Notes under the pieces: model-generated
Databases searched by the model: none
What the model saw: the letters and a program-made list of their open reading frames with translations, nothing else
Told to the model about the DNA's origin: nothing
Program-made: the position numbers and the translations under genes
NCBI RefSeq assembly: GCF_014698965.1
Contig: NZ_JACXAE010000134.1
Location: 1-64,000, forward strand
Direction of reading: 5' to 3'
From: Iningainema tapete BLCC-T55
GTDB lineage: Bacteria; Cyanobacteriota; Cyanobacteriia; Cyanobacteriales; Nostocaceae
DNA length: 64,000 nt
In this document: piece by piece, positions 1 through 8,813 of the stretch
Layout: each line of letters begins with the position of its first letter
Numbering within the stretch: the first letter of the stretch is position 1

Positions 1-176
1 TCTACTGGAGGAGCAGCGATGAAAGCGATGATGAAGCAGATTGTTGCTGCTAGGAGGGTGGGGATCATCAATACGCCAAACCAACCGATGTAAAGGCGGT
101 TTTCGGTGCTGGTGATCCAGTTGCAGAACCGCTCCCATACGTTTGCGCTACGTGCGCCTTGTAAAGTTGTGGTCAT
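1..176 (-). CDS. psbA: Photosystem II D1 protein, 5' end only
   Basis: This is the first 58 codons of the D1 reaction-centre protein; the rest lies beyond the left edge. The reverse strand starts with ATG at 176 and reads [17 protein letters not shown], continuing into the conserved [19 protein letters not shown] stretch and the first transmembrane helix, which is essentially the invariant D1 N-terminus. D1 binds the Mn cluster, P680, pheophytin and QB in the thylakoid membrane and is turned over rapidly in light. Cyanobacteria usually carry several psbA copies; which copy or D1 form this is cannot be told from the first 58 residues. It is transcribed divergently from cofG. Confidence 0.97.
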   Translation of the reverse strand, partial: MTTTLQGARSANVWERFCNWITSTENRLYIGWFGVLMIPTLLAATICFIIAFIAAPPV

Positions 177-244
177 GTTCTTATGATTGCTTAATACCTT
201 GTGTATTAAATGCTCAGGTAGGTTTTTCTACCCTTACATATCAT

Positions 245-273
245 ATCTTAAATTACGTGTGTCTGTTTGTAAA
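245..273 (-). promoter_or_regulatory. Predicted sigma70-type psbA promoter
   Basis: On the reverse strand a TTTACA (-35, 268-273) is followed after exactly 17 bases by TAAGAT (-10, 245-250), about 70 bases upstream of the psbA start. This spacing and these hexamers fit the housekeeping sigma factor and match the strong promoters usual for psbA. It is a prediction from sequence only. Confidence 0.6.
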
Positions 274-329
274 GGATTTTAATAAAAATATAGCTTTGGT
301 TTTAGCTGACACCCAAATAATCAATCTAT

Positions 330-1283
330 ATGAATAATCGCTTTGTAACTTATAGCCCAGCTTACACGGTAGTTCCCACTTATGAGTGCTTTAATCGCTG
401 TACCTACTGCAACTTTCGCACAGATCCAGGTAAAAGTCCTTGGCTTACACTAACGGCAGCACAAAGCATATTCAAAGCACTGCAAAACCAAAATGTTTGT
501 GAAATATTAATTCTCAGTGGGGAGGTGCATCCCAATTCACCAAGGCGTCAGGCGTGGTTTGAGCGGATTTACGATTTGTGCGAGTTAGCACTTTCAATGG
601 GGTTTTTACCGCACACCAACGTCGGACCATTAAGTTTAGAGGAGATGCAACGGCTGAAGAATGTTAATGTTTCTCTGGGGCTAATGTTGGAGCAGTTGAC
701 ACCAGCGTTGTTAAAGACTGTGCATCGCCATGCACCTAGTAAGTTACCTCTGGTGCGATCGCAACAATTACAATGGGCAGGAGAATTAAAAATCCCATTT
801 ACCACTGGGTTATTGCTGGGAATCGGGGAAACAGAAGATGATTGGTGGGAAACATTAGAAGCGATCGCTCAACTGCATCAGCGCTACCATCATATTCAAG
901 AAGTCATTCTCCAACCCCACAGCCCCGGAAGTCAACAAACCTTTGACGCGCCCCCCTTCAACCCTCATAAACTACCAGAAGTAATTTTCCAAGCAAGGCA
1001 AATACTACCTTCAGACATCACCATCCAAATCCCACCTAATTTAGTGAAAGATAGTCAATGGTTACTAGCTTGTTTAGAAGCTGGCGCACGGGATTTAGGC
1101 GGAATCGGACCAAAAGATGAAGTCAATCCCGATTATCCGCATCTTCAGGTGCAGGTATTGAAAGAAATATTACAGCCAGCAGGTTGGGAACTAATACCAC
1201 GCTTGCCAGTGTATCCGCAGTTTGATAATTGGTTGTCGGTGGAATTGCAAACCGCCGTGCAATCATTGGCGCTTCGCCCATAG
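330..1283 (+). CDS. cofG: FO synthase subunit CofG (radical SAM)
   Basis: CofG is one half of the enzyme pair that makes 7,8-didemethyl-8-hydroxy-5-deazariboflavin (FO). In cyanobacteria FO serves mainly as the antenna chromophore of DNA photolyase rather than as an F420 precursor. The radical-SAM cluster motif CxxxCxxC is at residues 20-27 (ECFNRCTYCNFR), followed by the SAM-binding ILILSGEVHP segment, and the 317-residue length is normal for a stand-alone CofG. CofH is not in the window. The ATG start has no clear ribosome-binding site. It is divergent from psbA and converges on the ABC exporter. Confidence 0.9.
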   Translation: MNNRFVTYSPAYTVVPTYECFNRCTYCNFRTDPGKSPWLTLTAAQSIFKALQNQNVCEILILSGEVHPNSPRRQAWFERIYDLCELALSMGFLPHTNVGPLSLEEMQRLKNVNVSLGLMLEQLTPALLKTVHRHAPSKLPLVRSQQLQWAGELKIPFTTGLLLGIGETEDDWWETLEAIAQLHQRYHHIQEVILQPHSPGSQQTFDAPPFNPHKLPEVIFQARQILPSDITIQIPPNLVKDSQWLLACLEAGARDLGGIGPKDEVNPDYPHLQVQVLKEILQPAGWELIPRLPVYPQFDNWLSVELQTAVQSLALRP

Positions 1284-1298
1284 TAGCCCATTAAATTA

Positions 1299-3104
1299 TC
1301 AAAAACGGTTGCCCAACATACGTTCATAGATGCCCCGTCGGGCAAGGAGTTCGGCATGGGTGCCCTCCTCGACGATCTCGCCAGAGTGCATCACAAAAAT
1401 GCGGTCGCAGTCAAAAGCGGTTTCGAGTCGATGCGTGACCAAGATGATGGTTCGAGAGCGACGTAGACGGTGGAGGGTTTCTATGACCCACTGCTCATGT
1501 TTCAAGTCTAGGGCATTCGTAGGCTCGTCGAGGATGAGTATAGGAGCCTTGGTGAGGAGCGCACGGGCAATGGCTAGGCGCTGCCGCTGACCGCCCGAGA
1601 GGTTCTGCCCGCCCTCACCGATTATGGTATCATATTGTTGTGGCAAGGTTTCGATGAACTCGACAGCCCCGGATTCGACCGCAGCCGACCGAATCTCATG
1701 GAACAAAGCATCCCCACGACCGTAGGCGATATTCTCGGCGATGGTTCCGGGGAAGAGCGGGCTGCCTTGGGTGACGATCGCCATGTGTTTGCGGACGTCA
1801 TAGAGCTTAAGAGTGCGCAGGTCGATGCCGTCAAGTCGAACGCTCCCCTTAGTCGGGTCGTAGAAGCGCGGCAAGAGATTGAGCAGCGTACTTTTTCCCG
1901 TACCGCTAGGACCCAAAAACGCCACCATCTGACCAAACTCGATTCTAGCACTGATATTCCGTAAGACGGGACGCCCCGGACTGTACTCGAAGCTTACGTC
2001 GTCAAGGGCTAGTGTGCGCTTTCTTAAGGGCAGCGGTTGCGCGTCAGGCTCGTCTGCGATCGCGGGCGGCTCGTCGATTACCGCAAAGACGCGATCGCAT
2101 GAGGCGACGAATGTCTGGATCTTGGTAGTGAACCCCAACACCCAACCTAACGGGTCCCAGAGCTGCCCCAGGTACGCCATGAATACGATTAGATCACCGG
2201 TAGTCACGCCGTTCGGCACTGGACGCAAGAACTGGTCTCGATAAACCAGGTATCCGCCGTAGCCAAAGATTACCCCGCTCCCCAGAGCGAAGATTACCTG
2301 AACGGCTAGCGGATAAAGGGTTTCGAGCCAATGGAGCCGCATGGAAGCAGCAACGCTCCGCTCGACCATCAGACCGAAGCGCCGCGACTCAGTTGCTTCT
2401 CGACCGAAAGATTGGATTAGCCCAATCAACTCTATAGCTTGCTGCATGGTAGAAGTCATTAGCGCGTCGGTACGCTTCGACTCTAAAGCTCGCCGCTTAA
2501 TCTTGCCCTCGAAATACCAATTTGCGAGTATCAGAAGCGGCGTGAAAGAAAGTGCGAACAAAGTGAGAAGGACGTGGCGCGACAGCATGATTACGATCAT
2601 CGCCGTCAGGGTGACACATGCGGCGGCGGAACCGATAAGCGTATCGATTACTCCCCAAGGTCCAAGGCTATCATAGCTCAATCGGTAAATCGCGTCGCCC
2701 TGGGAGCGATCGCCGTGCCAGCCGAGACTGAGCGCCTGCAGTTTGTCGTAGAGTTGGGTCCGAACCCGCATGGTTCCATTGTACTGGATGCGGTAGTTCA
2801 ACATTTTACGCAGCATCATGACGGTTTCGCCCAGGATCTTGACGATCATCGCGACAAGCGCCATCCCGAAAATTCGGTTCAGCCTGCCAGAGCCAAACGG
2901 GGCAAGAAACAGCCTATGAATCCAATTGGGCTGCGGGGTTTGTGCGAGAACCGTATCAACTAGAATCGCCATAGGCCATGCGTTGACAAGACCTAAAACC
3001 ACCGTTGCCCCAATCAGAAACAAGAGCATGGCTATCTGCCGATACTCCTTGCGGAAGTAGGAGATTGACCGGAGGACGATCTGCATGTGGGGTTTATAAA
3101 ACAT
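1299..3104 (-). CDS. ABC exporter, fused membrane and ATPase domains (MsbA/lipid-drug type)
   Basis: This is a half-transporter with an N-terminal six-helix exporter domain (about residues 20-320) and a C-terminal nucleotide-binding domain. Walker A GPSGTGKST lies near residue 400, the signature LSGGQRQRLAIARALL near 500 and Walker B ILILDEPTNALD near 520, followed by the H-loop VTHRLE. It should work as a homodimer exporting a lipid, peptide or drug; the substrate cannot be told. Its DNA looks richer in G+C, especially at third positions, than neighbouring genes, which hints at acquisition. However, it carries three HIP1 octamers, so any donor was probably another cyanobacterium. It stands next to a broken glycosyltransferase, so an exopolysaccharide or glycolipid locus is possible. 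Confidence 0.9.
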   Translation of the reverse strand: MFYKPHMQIVLRSISYFRKEYRQIAMLLFLIGATVVLGLVNAWPMAILVDTVLAQTPQPNWIHRLFLAPFGSGRLNRIFGMALVAMIVKILGETVMMLRKMLNYRIQYNGTMRVRTQLYDKLQALSLGWHGDRSQGDAIYRLSYDSLGPWGVIDTLIGSAAACVTLTAMIVIMLSRHVLLTLFALSFTPLLILANWYFEGKIKRRALESKRTDALMTSTMQQAIELIGLIQSFGREATESRRFGLMVERSVAASMRLHWLETLYPLAVQVIFALGSGVIFGYGGYLVYRDQFLRPVPNGVTTGDLIVFMAYLGQLWDPLGWVLGFTTKIQTFVASCDRVFAVIDEPPAIADEPDAQPLPLRKRTLALDDVSFEYSPGRPVLRNISARIEFGQMVAFLGPSGTGKSTLLNLLPRFYDPTKGSVRLDGIDLRTLKLYDVRKHMAIVTQGSPLFPGTIAENIAYGRGDALFHEIRSAAVESGAVEFIETLPQQYDTIIGEGGQNLSGGQRQRLAIARALLTKAPILILDEPTNALDLKHEQWVIETLHRLRRSRTIILVTHRLETAFDCDRIFVMHSGEIVEEGTHAELLARRGIYERMLGNRF

Positions 3105-3154
3105 CGCTCTTCTCTATGCATTTACTTGACTTTGCTATTGTTCGACATTTTTGA

Positions 3155-3235
3155 GCGTTGCTGAATATTAACGATGATGCAACGTCTCTACAACCGAAGT
3201 GATTTTCTATAATTCCTATCTTGATTCAGCAACGC
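3155..3235. repeat. 81-bp inverted-repeat element (MITE-like)
   Basis: The element is bounded by a perfect 12-bp inverted repeat, GCGTTGCTGAAT at 3155-3166 and its complement at 3224-3235. A second inverted pair (CTATGCAT and ATGCATAG, near 3115 and 3244) lies just outside it. No coding capacity is seen. The ends resemble those of small cyanobacterial insertion sequences, so it may be a non-autonomous derivative. It fills most of the gene-free stretch 3105-3444 between the exporter and the glycosyltransferase relic; nothing else is recognised there. Confidence 0.55.
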
Positions 3236-3444
3236 CCATTTATGCATAGCGCGTTTTTGTGTTTGGTCAAAATTTTGTTACCTACATATTCATAAAGTTT
3301 TTACACGCAAAACATTTTTATTTACATTTTCTTGATAAAGTTTCTAAAATAATCGTTTAAATTATGTCGAAATAAAAATAAATATAAAAATTTTAACTCA
3401 ACAACCCTATTGAGCTAAATCCTTACAAGTAAACCAAAAACCAT

Positions 3445-4201
3445 ATGACAGTAATTAAAGCTCTTGCCAATCAGTACTATCTCTACATCAGACGAGATCA
3501 AAAACCAATTCCTTGGTGTTCACCTGGCTGGGTTGGAGAAATATTACTTACACTTCAACTGGTGATCGCTCAAAGAGCAAAACACTCCCATTTACGACAT
3601 TCCTTTAGAGTATAACAACTCAAAGGATCTACCAATCAAGGATATTCAAGATCGTCTCTATGACACGTATTTTTCTGGGAGTGTAATACACGTACCATAT
3701 CCAAAATGGTCTTTGAAGTACTGGTTAGGAACGCCAAAAGCCCTTGCCCGAAAACTAATGATATCAAGTGTAAATAAATTTAAGGAAAAAAACCCCCATT
3801 TTAAAGTTGAATTATCAATCACAGATAGCTTCCATAGCAGAACTAGTGAAGATGAGCGCAGCTATTGCGAAATAATGATGGACACAAAAATATGTTTGGT
3901 TCCAAGAGGCACATCTTTTGAGACAACTCGTTTATTTGAGGCAATGAAATATGGTTGCATTGTAGTAACAGAAGCTTTGCCTTCACGGTGGTATTTAGAT
4001 GGAGCACCTGTAATTCAAATCAAAGATTGGCGGGATTTGGAAGGGATATTAAGAAAACTGCTCTCAAATCAGCAACTTATGCAAACAATGCACCAGGAAT
4101 CTTTGAATTGGTGGAAGAAGAAATGTTCCGAAGCGATCGTTGGCAAGTACATTGTTGAAAAATTGAACGCGAGCATCCCACTTGCAAACAAACACGTATA
4201 G
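3445..4201 (+). pseudogene. Exostosin-like glycosyltransferase, frameshifted relic
   Basis: Two pieces in different frames make up one damaged gene. The first starts with ATG at 3445 (MTVIKALANQYYLYIRR...) and stays coherent up to about 3540. The second is open only after a TGA at 3563-3565 and then runs to 4201, including PLEYNNSKDLPIKDIQ and ending in an exostosin-type C-terminal half with the ICLVPRGTSFETTRLFEAM and GCIVVTEALPSRWYLDGAP motifs. Such enzymes transfer sugars in exopolysaccharide or glycolipid synthesis. The C-terminal 162 codons from 3713 remain open and could be annotated alone, but they lack the N-terminal half of the domain. A sequencing error in place of a real frameshift is possible. 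Confidence 0.65.
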
Positions 4202-4267
4202 TAGACATCAGAAACAGAATTGCTTGCCCGCCGTACACCGCAGGCAACCATACCCCTTGTGCATCCC

Positions 4268-4315
4268 TCGTTCCCAGGCTCAGCCTGGGAATGCCTTTCT
4301 GGAGGCTCCGCCTCC
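4268..4315. repeat. Dispersed palindromic repeat, 'CGTTCCCAGGCT' family
   Basis: Two adjacent hairpins are visible, one in TTCCCAGGCTCAGCCTGGGA and one in GGAGGCTCCGCCTCC. The same two-hairpin arrangement recurs near 27.9, 34.8, 47.4, 51.0 and 55.1 kb. It is an intergenic repeat typical of Nostocales genomes. Confidence 0.75.
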
Positions 4316-4407
4316 CTAACCACTAGTTATACCAGGTATACTCTAGAAATGCGTTCTCAGTCTCTGGTTGGGGAATGAGTAATAAATCCGGACACTAAGC
4401 GTAAGGA

Positions 4408-5781
4408 ATGGCATCATTTAAAAAAGATGCATCATCTGGAGAAAATCCACTTGTGAGTTTAATAGCAAACCTATACAACGCCTTTGAGCCACTTCAACCC
4501 CTACCTGCGGGAGATCCTGCCTATGTGGATTGCCAAGAGGTGCGAGGGGATTGGGATGTTTTAGAAGATTTGGGGCAAAAAATCATCCTATCACCCCAAC
4601 CCACTTGCCGACTTTACACTGGACACAGAGGCGTAGGCAAATCCACTGAACTACTGCGGCTACAGGATCATTTGCGCCGCCAAGGGTATTTTGTTGTCTA
4701 CTTGGCGGCAGATAAAGCAGATATTGAGCCAGAAGATACAGAATATTCCGACATTCTCTTGGCTTGCACTCGTCATGTGCTGGAATCGCTGAAAGATTAT
4801 GCCAATCCTAGTCCGTTGCTAAATTGGCTAAAATCACGGTGGCAATCACTGAAAGATTTAGCACTGACGGAGCTTTCCTTTGAAGGGTTGGAAGTAGAGG
4901 GTCAGATATCTCAATTTGCCAAACTGACAGCGAATTTAAGAGCAGTTCCCAACCTGCGACAAGAAATTCGCAAACAAGTTGACGCTCATACCGTTTCTTT
5001 GGTTGATGCTCTGAATCAGTTCATTGAACAAGCTCAAAAAAAACTACCTTCTGGCTTTTCTCAATTAGTTATAGTAGCCGATAACCTGGATCGGATTGTG
5101 CCAATTATTCAGGAAAACGGACGTAACAATCACGACGAAATTTTTCTAGATCGCAGTGAACAACTAAAAGCATTAAAGTGCCATGTAATTTACACGGTGC
5201 CGATTTCAATGGTGTATTCTCGCCGCTGTACTTTACTAGAAGATAGCTATGGCAAGCCACAGGTATTGCCAATGATTATGGTGCGTAATCCAGAAAATGG
5301 TATCTATGCACCTGGTGTAACCAAAATGAAGGAAGTGATTGCTAAACGGGTGGCTACGGTTGATTTCAATGTATCTAAGTTTTTAGAAACCAAAGTATTT
5401 GATAGCGCTGAAACTTTAGAGCGACTGTGTTTAATGAGTGGCGGACATGTACGGAATTTAATGTTTTTGATGCAGACGGCAATTGAACGGACTGCAAAGC
5501 TACCAATTCCAGCCAGGGCAGTGCAAAGAGCTATTACAGAAGCACGCGATACATATCGCAATACAGTTGAAGAAGAGCAATGGATAACCTTAGCTAAAGT
5601 TTCACGTTTTAAGCGGATACCCAATGACGATCGGCATCGAGAACTATTGCTAAATCGCTGTCTTTTAGAATATCGCTACCTTGATGTAGAAGGAGAAATT
5701 AAGCGTTGGTATGATGTTCACCCTTTGATTAAAGGCATTGAGCAATTTCAGGAAGCTCTAATACAGATCGAGGGAACATGA
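4408..5781 (+). CDS. P-loop ATPase of module A (AAA/STAND-like)
   Basis: The 457-aa protein has Walker A GHRGVGKST at residues 72-80, a Walker B LVIVADNLDR near 220-229 and a conserved SGGHVRNLM segment in the C-terminal half, as in AAA/STAND-type switch ATPases. It has no transmembrane segment. It is clearly paralogous to the 443-aa ATPase at 17239: the two share TGHxGxGKSTEL, the DNLDR block, SEQLKALKCHVIYTVP versus GEQLRRLKCHVVYTIP, and the SGGH block. Its stop overlaps the start of the next gene by 4 bp, so the two are translationally coupled. The family function is not known to me; an energy-dependent switch for the downstream partners is inferred. Confidence 0.75.
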   Translation: MASFKKDASSGENPLVSLIANLYNAFEPLQPLPAGDPAYVDCQEVRGDWDVLEDLGQKIILSPQPTCRLYTGHRGVGKSTELLRLQDHLRRQGYFVVYLAADKADIEPEDTEYSDILLACTRHVLESLKDYANPSPLLNWLKSRWQSLKDLALTELSFEGLEVEGQISQFAKLTANLRAVPNLRQEIRKQVDAHTVSLVDALNQFIEQAQKKLPSGFSQLVIVADNLDRIVPIIQENGRNNHDEIFLDRSEQLKALKCHVIYTVPISMVYSRRCTLLEDSYGKPQVLPMIMVRNPENGIYAPGVTKMKEVIAKRVATVDFNVSKFLETKVFDSAETLERLCLMSGGHVRNLMFLMQTAIERTAKLPIPARAVQRAITEARDTYRNTVEEEQWITLAKVSRFKRIPNDDRHRELLLNRCLLEYRYLDVEGEIKRWYDVHPLIKGIEQFQEALIQIEGT

Positions 5782-6437
5782 AGGAAGACCTGACCGATTG
5801 GGACAAAGATTTACCAGCAGATCCAGAAGAAGAGTATCAGGCTTTAGTGCGTTCTCTCTCTTGGAGAAAGGGTTTTGGCTTGGTATTCATAAGATGTTCA
5901 CCTCATGAAGGTAAGCGATTAATTAGTAAAGTCCGAGAGGATATTCCTGAGAAAACGATTGAAGTATTGCCGTTAGATAACCCTATTGACAATTTGTACC
6001 AAATTATTGATAGTCTAACAAACAGAAACCAAATTAATATTCTTTTTATAAACGGTATTGAAAATTCTTTTAAAGAATACATTAAGCCTGGATATGGCGG
6101 TCAGGGTGATTATTACAAATTAGATACTGTACCGCCAATACTGAGTCATTTAAATTTACAAAGAGAAAGGTTTAGAGACAATTTTAATATCTGCTTTGTT
6201 TTTATTGTACGTCTGTTTGGTCTTAAATATTTTATCCACCGTGCCCCAGATTTTTATGACTGGCGTGCTGGAGTATTTGAATTTGGTGAAAAGCAAGTTT
6301 CTGTTACAATAGATATACAAACAAAACTATATCAGCAGTTAAAATTAAGGGCTAAGGCTGACTCGAAGGAAGTACCCGCTGCCGCTGCACAAGCTGTGGC
6401 TCTTTACCTAGCTCATCTAGAGGTGGAAGATGAGTAA
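5778..6437 (+). CDS. Degenerate STAND/P-loop-like protein with RHH-like tail (module A)
   Basis: The 219-aa protein resembles a collapsed NTPase fold. A GFGLVFIRCSPHEGKRL stretch stands where a P-loop would be, and INILFINGIENSF where Walker B would be, but the catalytic residues are not intact. The N-terminal ~170 residues correspond to the N-terminus of the 1651-aa protein at 18757 (KGQFALILVRCNYEQ, SSVIVFGFESN). The last ~45 residues (VSVTIDIQTKLYQQLKLRAK) look like a ribbon-helix-helix strand and helix. It overlaps the ATPase upstream by 4 bp and the phosphatase downstream by 8 bp. A sensor or adaptor role is inferred. Confidence 0.6.
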   Translation: MKEDLTDWDKDLPADPEEEYQALVRSLSWRKGFGLVFIRCSPHEGKRLISKVREDIPEKTIEVLPLDNPIDNLYQIIDSLTNRNQINILFINGIENSFKEYIKPGYGGQGDYYKLDTVPPILSHLNLQRERFRDNFNICFVFIVRLFGLKYFIHRAPDFYDWRAGVFEFGEKQVSVTIDIQTKLYQQLKLRAKADSKEVPAAAAQAVALYLAHLEVEDE

Positions 6438-8460
6438 AGCAGATAAAATAATTAATAGGAAAACAGTAAAGCCTGACTTGGAAAAGGATAGGCTCAGATT
6501 TCATCTGTCGCCAGAACTGTACGATCAACTCAAGTTTGTCTCTGATTTTGACTCAGGTGAAATGTCAGCAATTGTTGAGCAGGCAATAACCTCATTATGG
6601 GATAATCCGGATGAGGCAGATCTATTTGATACTCACAATCAGCGGATTTATACCTCTGAAGACTACGACAAACTGCTAGAGATTAACCCCAATGATTACA
6701 AAGCTTGGTATGGTCGTGGGATTGTACTGAAGAATTTGGGATCTTATGAGGAAGCGATCGCCAGCTTAGACAAAGTGCTATTAATTAAACCTGATTACTA
6801 TAAAGCTTGGTATGCTCGTGGCAACGCGCTGTATGGCTTGGACTTCTACGAAGAAGCTATCCCAAGTTACGATAAAGCCATTGAGTTTCAACCTGACTAT
6901 GCCGAAGCTTGGTATTACCGAGGCAAAGCACTGAAGGCATTAGGTTGCTATGAGGAGGCGATCGCTAGCTACGATAAAGTCTTGGAAATTAAGCCTTACA
7001 CCCAACGTTCAGTACATAGTTACGGTGTTGCACAGCAAAAATTAGGTCAGACTTTAACACAAAAATCAGGTGGATTTAATTCTCAGCACTTCACAGAAAG
7101 TAATACTAGCGTCATGACAGATGTCACTTCAGTTGTGGCGCTAAAAGAACTTGTGGCACGGCTTTCTCGAGAACAAAACAAAATTCAAGATTTGTTGAGT
7201 TCTCTAGGATTTGCCTTGAGGAGCTTCAACAATTTGAACCAGTTTTTGGAACTGATTCCGCTGATGGCGACAAGAGTAACAGATGCAGATGGAAGCGCTT
7301 TATTTCTCTACAAACCCAACGGACAAATCAGGTTAGAACAGCTACACTGGCAAGACAGCCGCCAGCGTAAGAATATACGTAAAGCACTAGAAACAGTTAG
7401 TAATCAAATCACATTTGCGCCCAACAATAACCAAATAGCAACCCCCACAAATGTTTTAAATGACCAGATGCATCGCTATTTGGGACCAGATATGCAAGTC
7501 TTTGGTACGGCAATTCTCGTCAAGCATACCGAAAGGGGGTGGCTGTGTGTTTTGAGCCGCTCGCCAGAATATACATGGACAGAAACTCGACAAAAGTTAG
7601 TTCGTCTAGTGGCAGATCAAACAGCAGTAGCAATTGAAAATGATGAACTTGCTGTAGAATTACGTAAAAAAGAACGTTTAGATCAAGAATTAGAAATTGG
7701 CGCAGAAATCCAACGGCGACTTCTGCCCCGGCAATGTCCTTTTATTCCTGGTGTAGCCTTAGCCGCACGTTGCCGACCGGCAAATCGTGTTGGCGGTGAC
7801 TACTACGACTTTATTCCCACCAGTCATAACCAGAATATTCTACAAAATATTCAAGATAACTCCGAAGAAGGTCGCTGGGGTTTGGTAATTGGCGATGTTA
7901 TGGGTAAAGGAGTCCCCGCCGGATTGATTATGACGATGATGCGGGGTATGCTGCGTGGAGAAGTACTACACGGGCACTCCCCAGGAAAAATTTTACAAAA
8001 CTTAAACCGTGTGATGTATGCGGAGTTGGAAAATTCCCACCGCTTTGTCACCATGTTTTACTCAGAATACGATCCGGAAACGAGAATTTTATCGTACAGT
8101 AATGCTGCACACAATCCACCTTTTTGGTGGCACGCAGCAACCAAAACCGTGACACGTTTGGACACATTGGGAATGCTGATTGGTTTGGATGCCAACAGCG
8201 AATATGAAGATGCCCAAGCACAGTTAGAACCAGGGGACATCATTGTTTATTACACTGATGGTTTTACTGATGCGGCGGCAGCAAGTGGCGATCGCTATGA
8301 TGAAGAAAACCTGCTATTGGCATTTGATTATGCTTGTAGATATTATAATGAACCGGAGGAAATCCTTGATTACCTGTTTGACCTAGTACAGGAGTTTGTC
8401 GGTAGTAATAGGCAAAACGCTGATGACATGACGTTGGTTGCTTTGCAAGTTGTTGAATAG
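6430..8460 (+). CDS. RHH-like/TPR/GAF/PP2C (SpoIIE-type) serine phosphatase (module A)
   Basis: Domains in order: an RHH-like segment (about residues 17-57, LRFHLSPELYDQLKFVSDF), three TPRs (about 80-185, each with AWYxRGxAL and YEEAIxSxDK), a GAF-like domain (about 245-395), then a SpoIIE/RsbU-type PP2C phosphatase (about 415-676). The metal-binding aspartate motifs GGDYYDF, GDVMGKG, YTDGFTDA and ADDMTL are all present, so it should be active. Such phosphatases usually dephosphorylate an anti-sigma-factor antagonist (STAS) or a related partner. No STAS protein or kinase lies next to it. It is the last gene of a tightly coupled three-gene operon with the ATPase and the degenerate STAND-like protein. 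Confidence 0.88.
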   Translation: MSKADKIINRKTVKPDLEKDRLRFHLSPELYDQLKFVSDFDSGEMSAIVEQAITSLWDNPDEADLFDTHNQRIYTSEDYDKLLEINPNDYKAWYGRGIVLKNLGSYEEAIASLDKVLLIKPDYYKAWYARGNALYGLDFYEEAIPSYDKAIEFQPDYAEAWYYRGKALKALGCYEEAIASYDKVLEIKPYTQRSVHSYGVAQQKLGQTLTQKSGGFNSQHFTESNTSVMTDVTSVVALKELVARLSREQNKIQDLLSSLGFALRSFNNLNQFLELIPLMATRVTDADGSALFLYKPNGQIRLEQLHWQDSRQRKNIRKALETVSNQITFAPNNNQIATPTNVLNDQMHRYLGPDMQVFGTAILVKHTERGWLCVLSRSPEYTWTETRQKLVRLVADQTAVAIENDELAVELRKKERLDQELEIGAEIQRRLLPRQCPFIPGVALAARCRPANRVGGDYYDFIPTSHNQNILQNIQDNSEEGRWGLVIGDVMGKGVPAGLIMTMMRGMLRGEVLHGHSPGKILQNLNRVMYAELENSHRFVTMFYSEYDPETRILSYSNAAHNPPFWWHAATKTVTRLDTLGMLIGLDANSEYEDAQAQLEPGDIIVYYTDGFTDAAAASGDRYDEENLLLAFDYACRYYNEPEEILDYLFDLVQEFVGSNRQNADDMTLVALQVVE

Positions 8461-8531
8461 TTATTGTTATAATTACTGTTGATTTTATAAATATTTTGAA
8501 AAGGTAACTCAGATGTCAAAAAAAATAGACA

Positions 8532-8813
8532 ATGACAATTGATTTTGACTGGGATAATGAAAAGGCAAAAGTAAATATTAGAAAACATGGTGTTTCATTT
8601 ACAGATGCGACAACAGTTTTTGACGATCCATTGTCTATTACTCTCGATGACACGTTACATTCGCAAGAGGAAGACCGTTTTTTGATAATTGGCTATTCTC
8701 AACAGCAAATGCTGCTAGTTGTAGCATACACTTACAGAGGGAATAACATTCGGATTATCAGCGCTAGAATAGCAACAAGGCGTGAAAGGAAAATTTATGA
8801 ACAAGGAAATTAG
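8532..8813 (+). CDS. brnT: BrnT-family toxin (RelE fold)
   Basis: The 93-aa protein begins FDWDNEKAKVNIRKHGVSF and ends with ISARIATRRERKIYEQ, which are the hallmark ends of BrnT ribonuclease toxins; the conserved basic and tyrosine residues are present. BrnT cleaves RNA and is held by the antitoxin encoded by the next gene, which overlaps it by 17 bp. ATG at 8532 is the natural start. Confidence in the family is high; activity is inferred. Confidence 0.9.
   Translation: MTIDFDWDNEKAKVNIRKHGVSFTDATTVFDDPLSITLDDTLHSQEEDRFLIIGYSQQQMLLVVAYTYRGNNIRIISARIATRRERKIYEQGN

Noticed and set aside
2574-2963. 129-codon + strand frame under the ABC exporter
   Set aside because: Antisense shadow of the exporter gene, favoured by its high G+C; no domain seen.
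1299-3104. Recent transfer of the ABC exporter from a non-cyanobacterium
   Set aside because: Three HIP1 octamers (GCGATCGC) inside the gene point to a cyanobacterial history.
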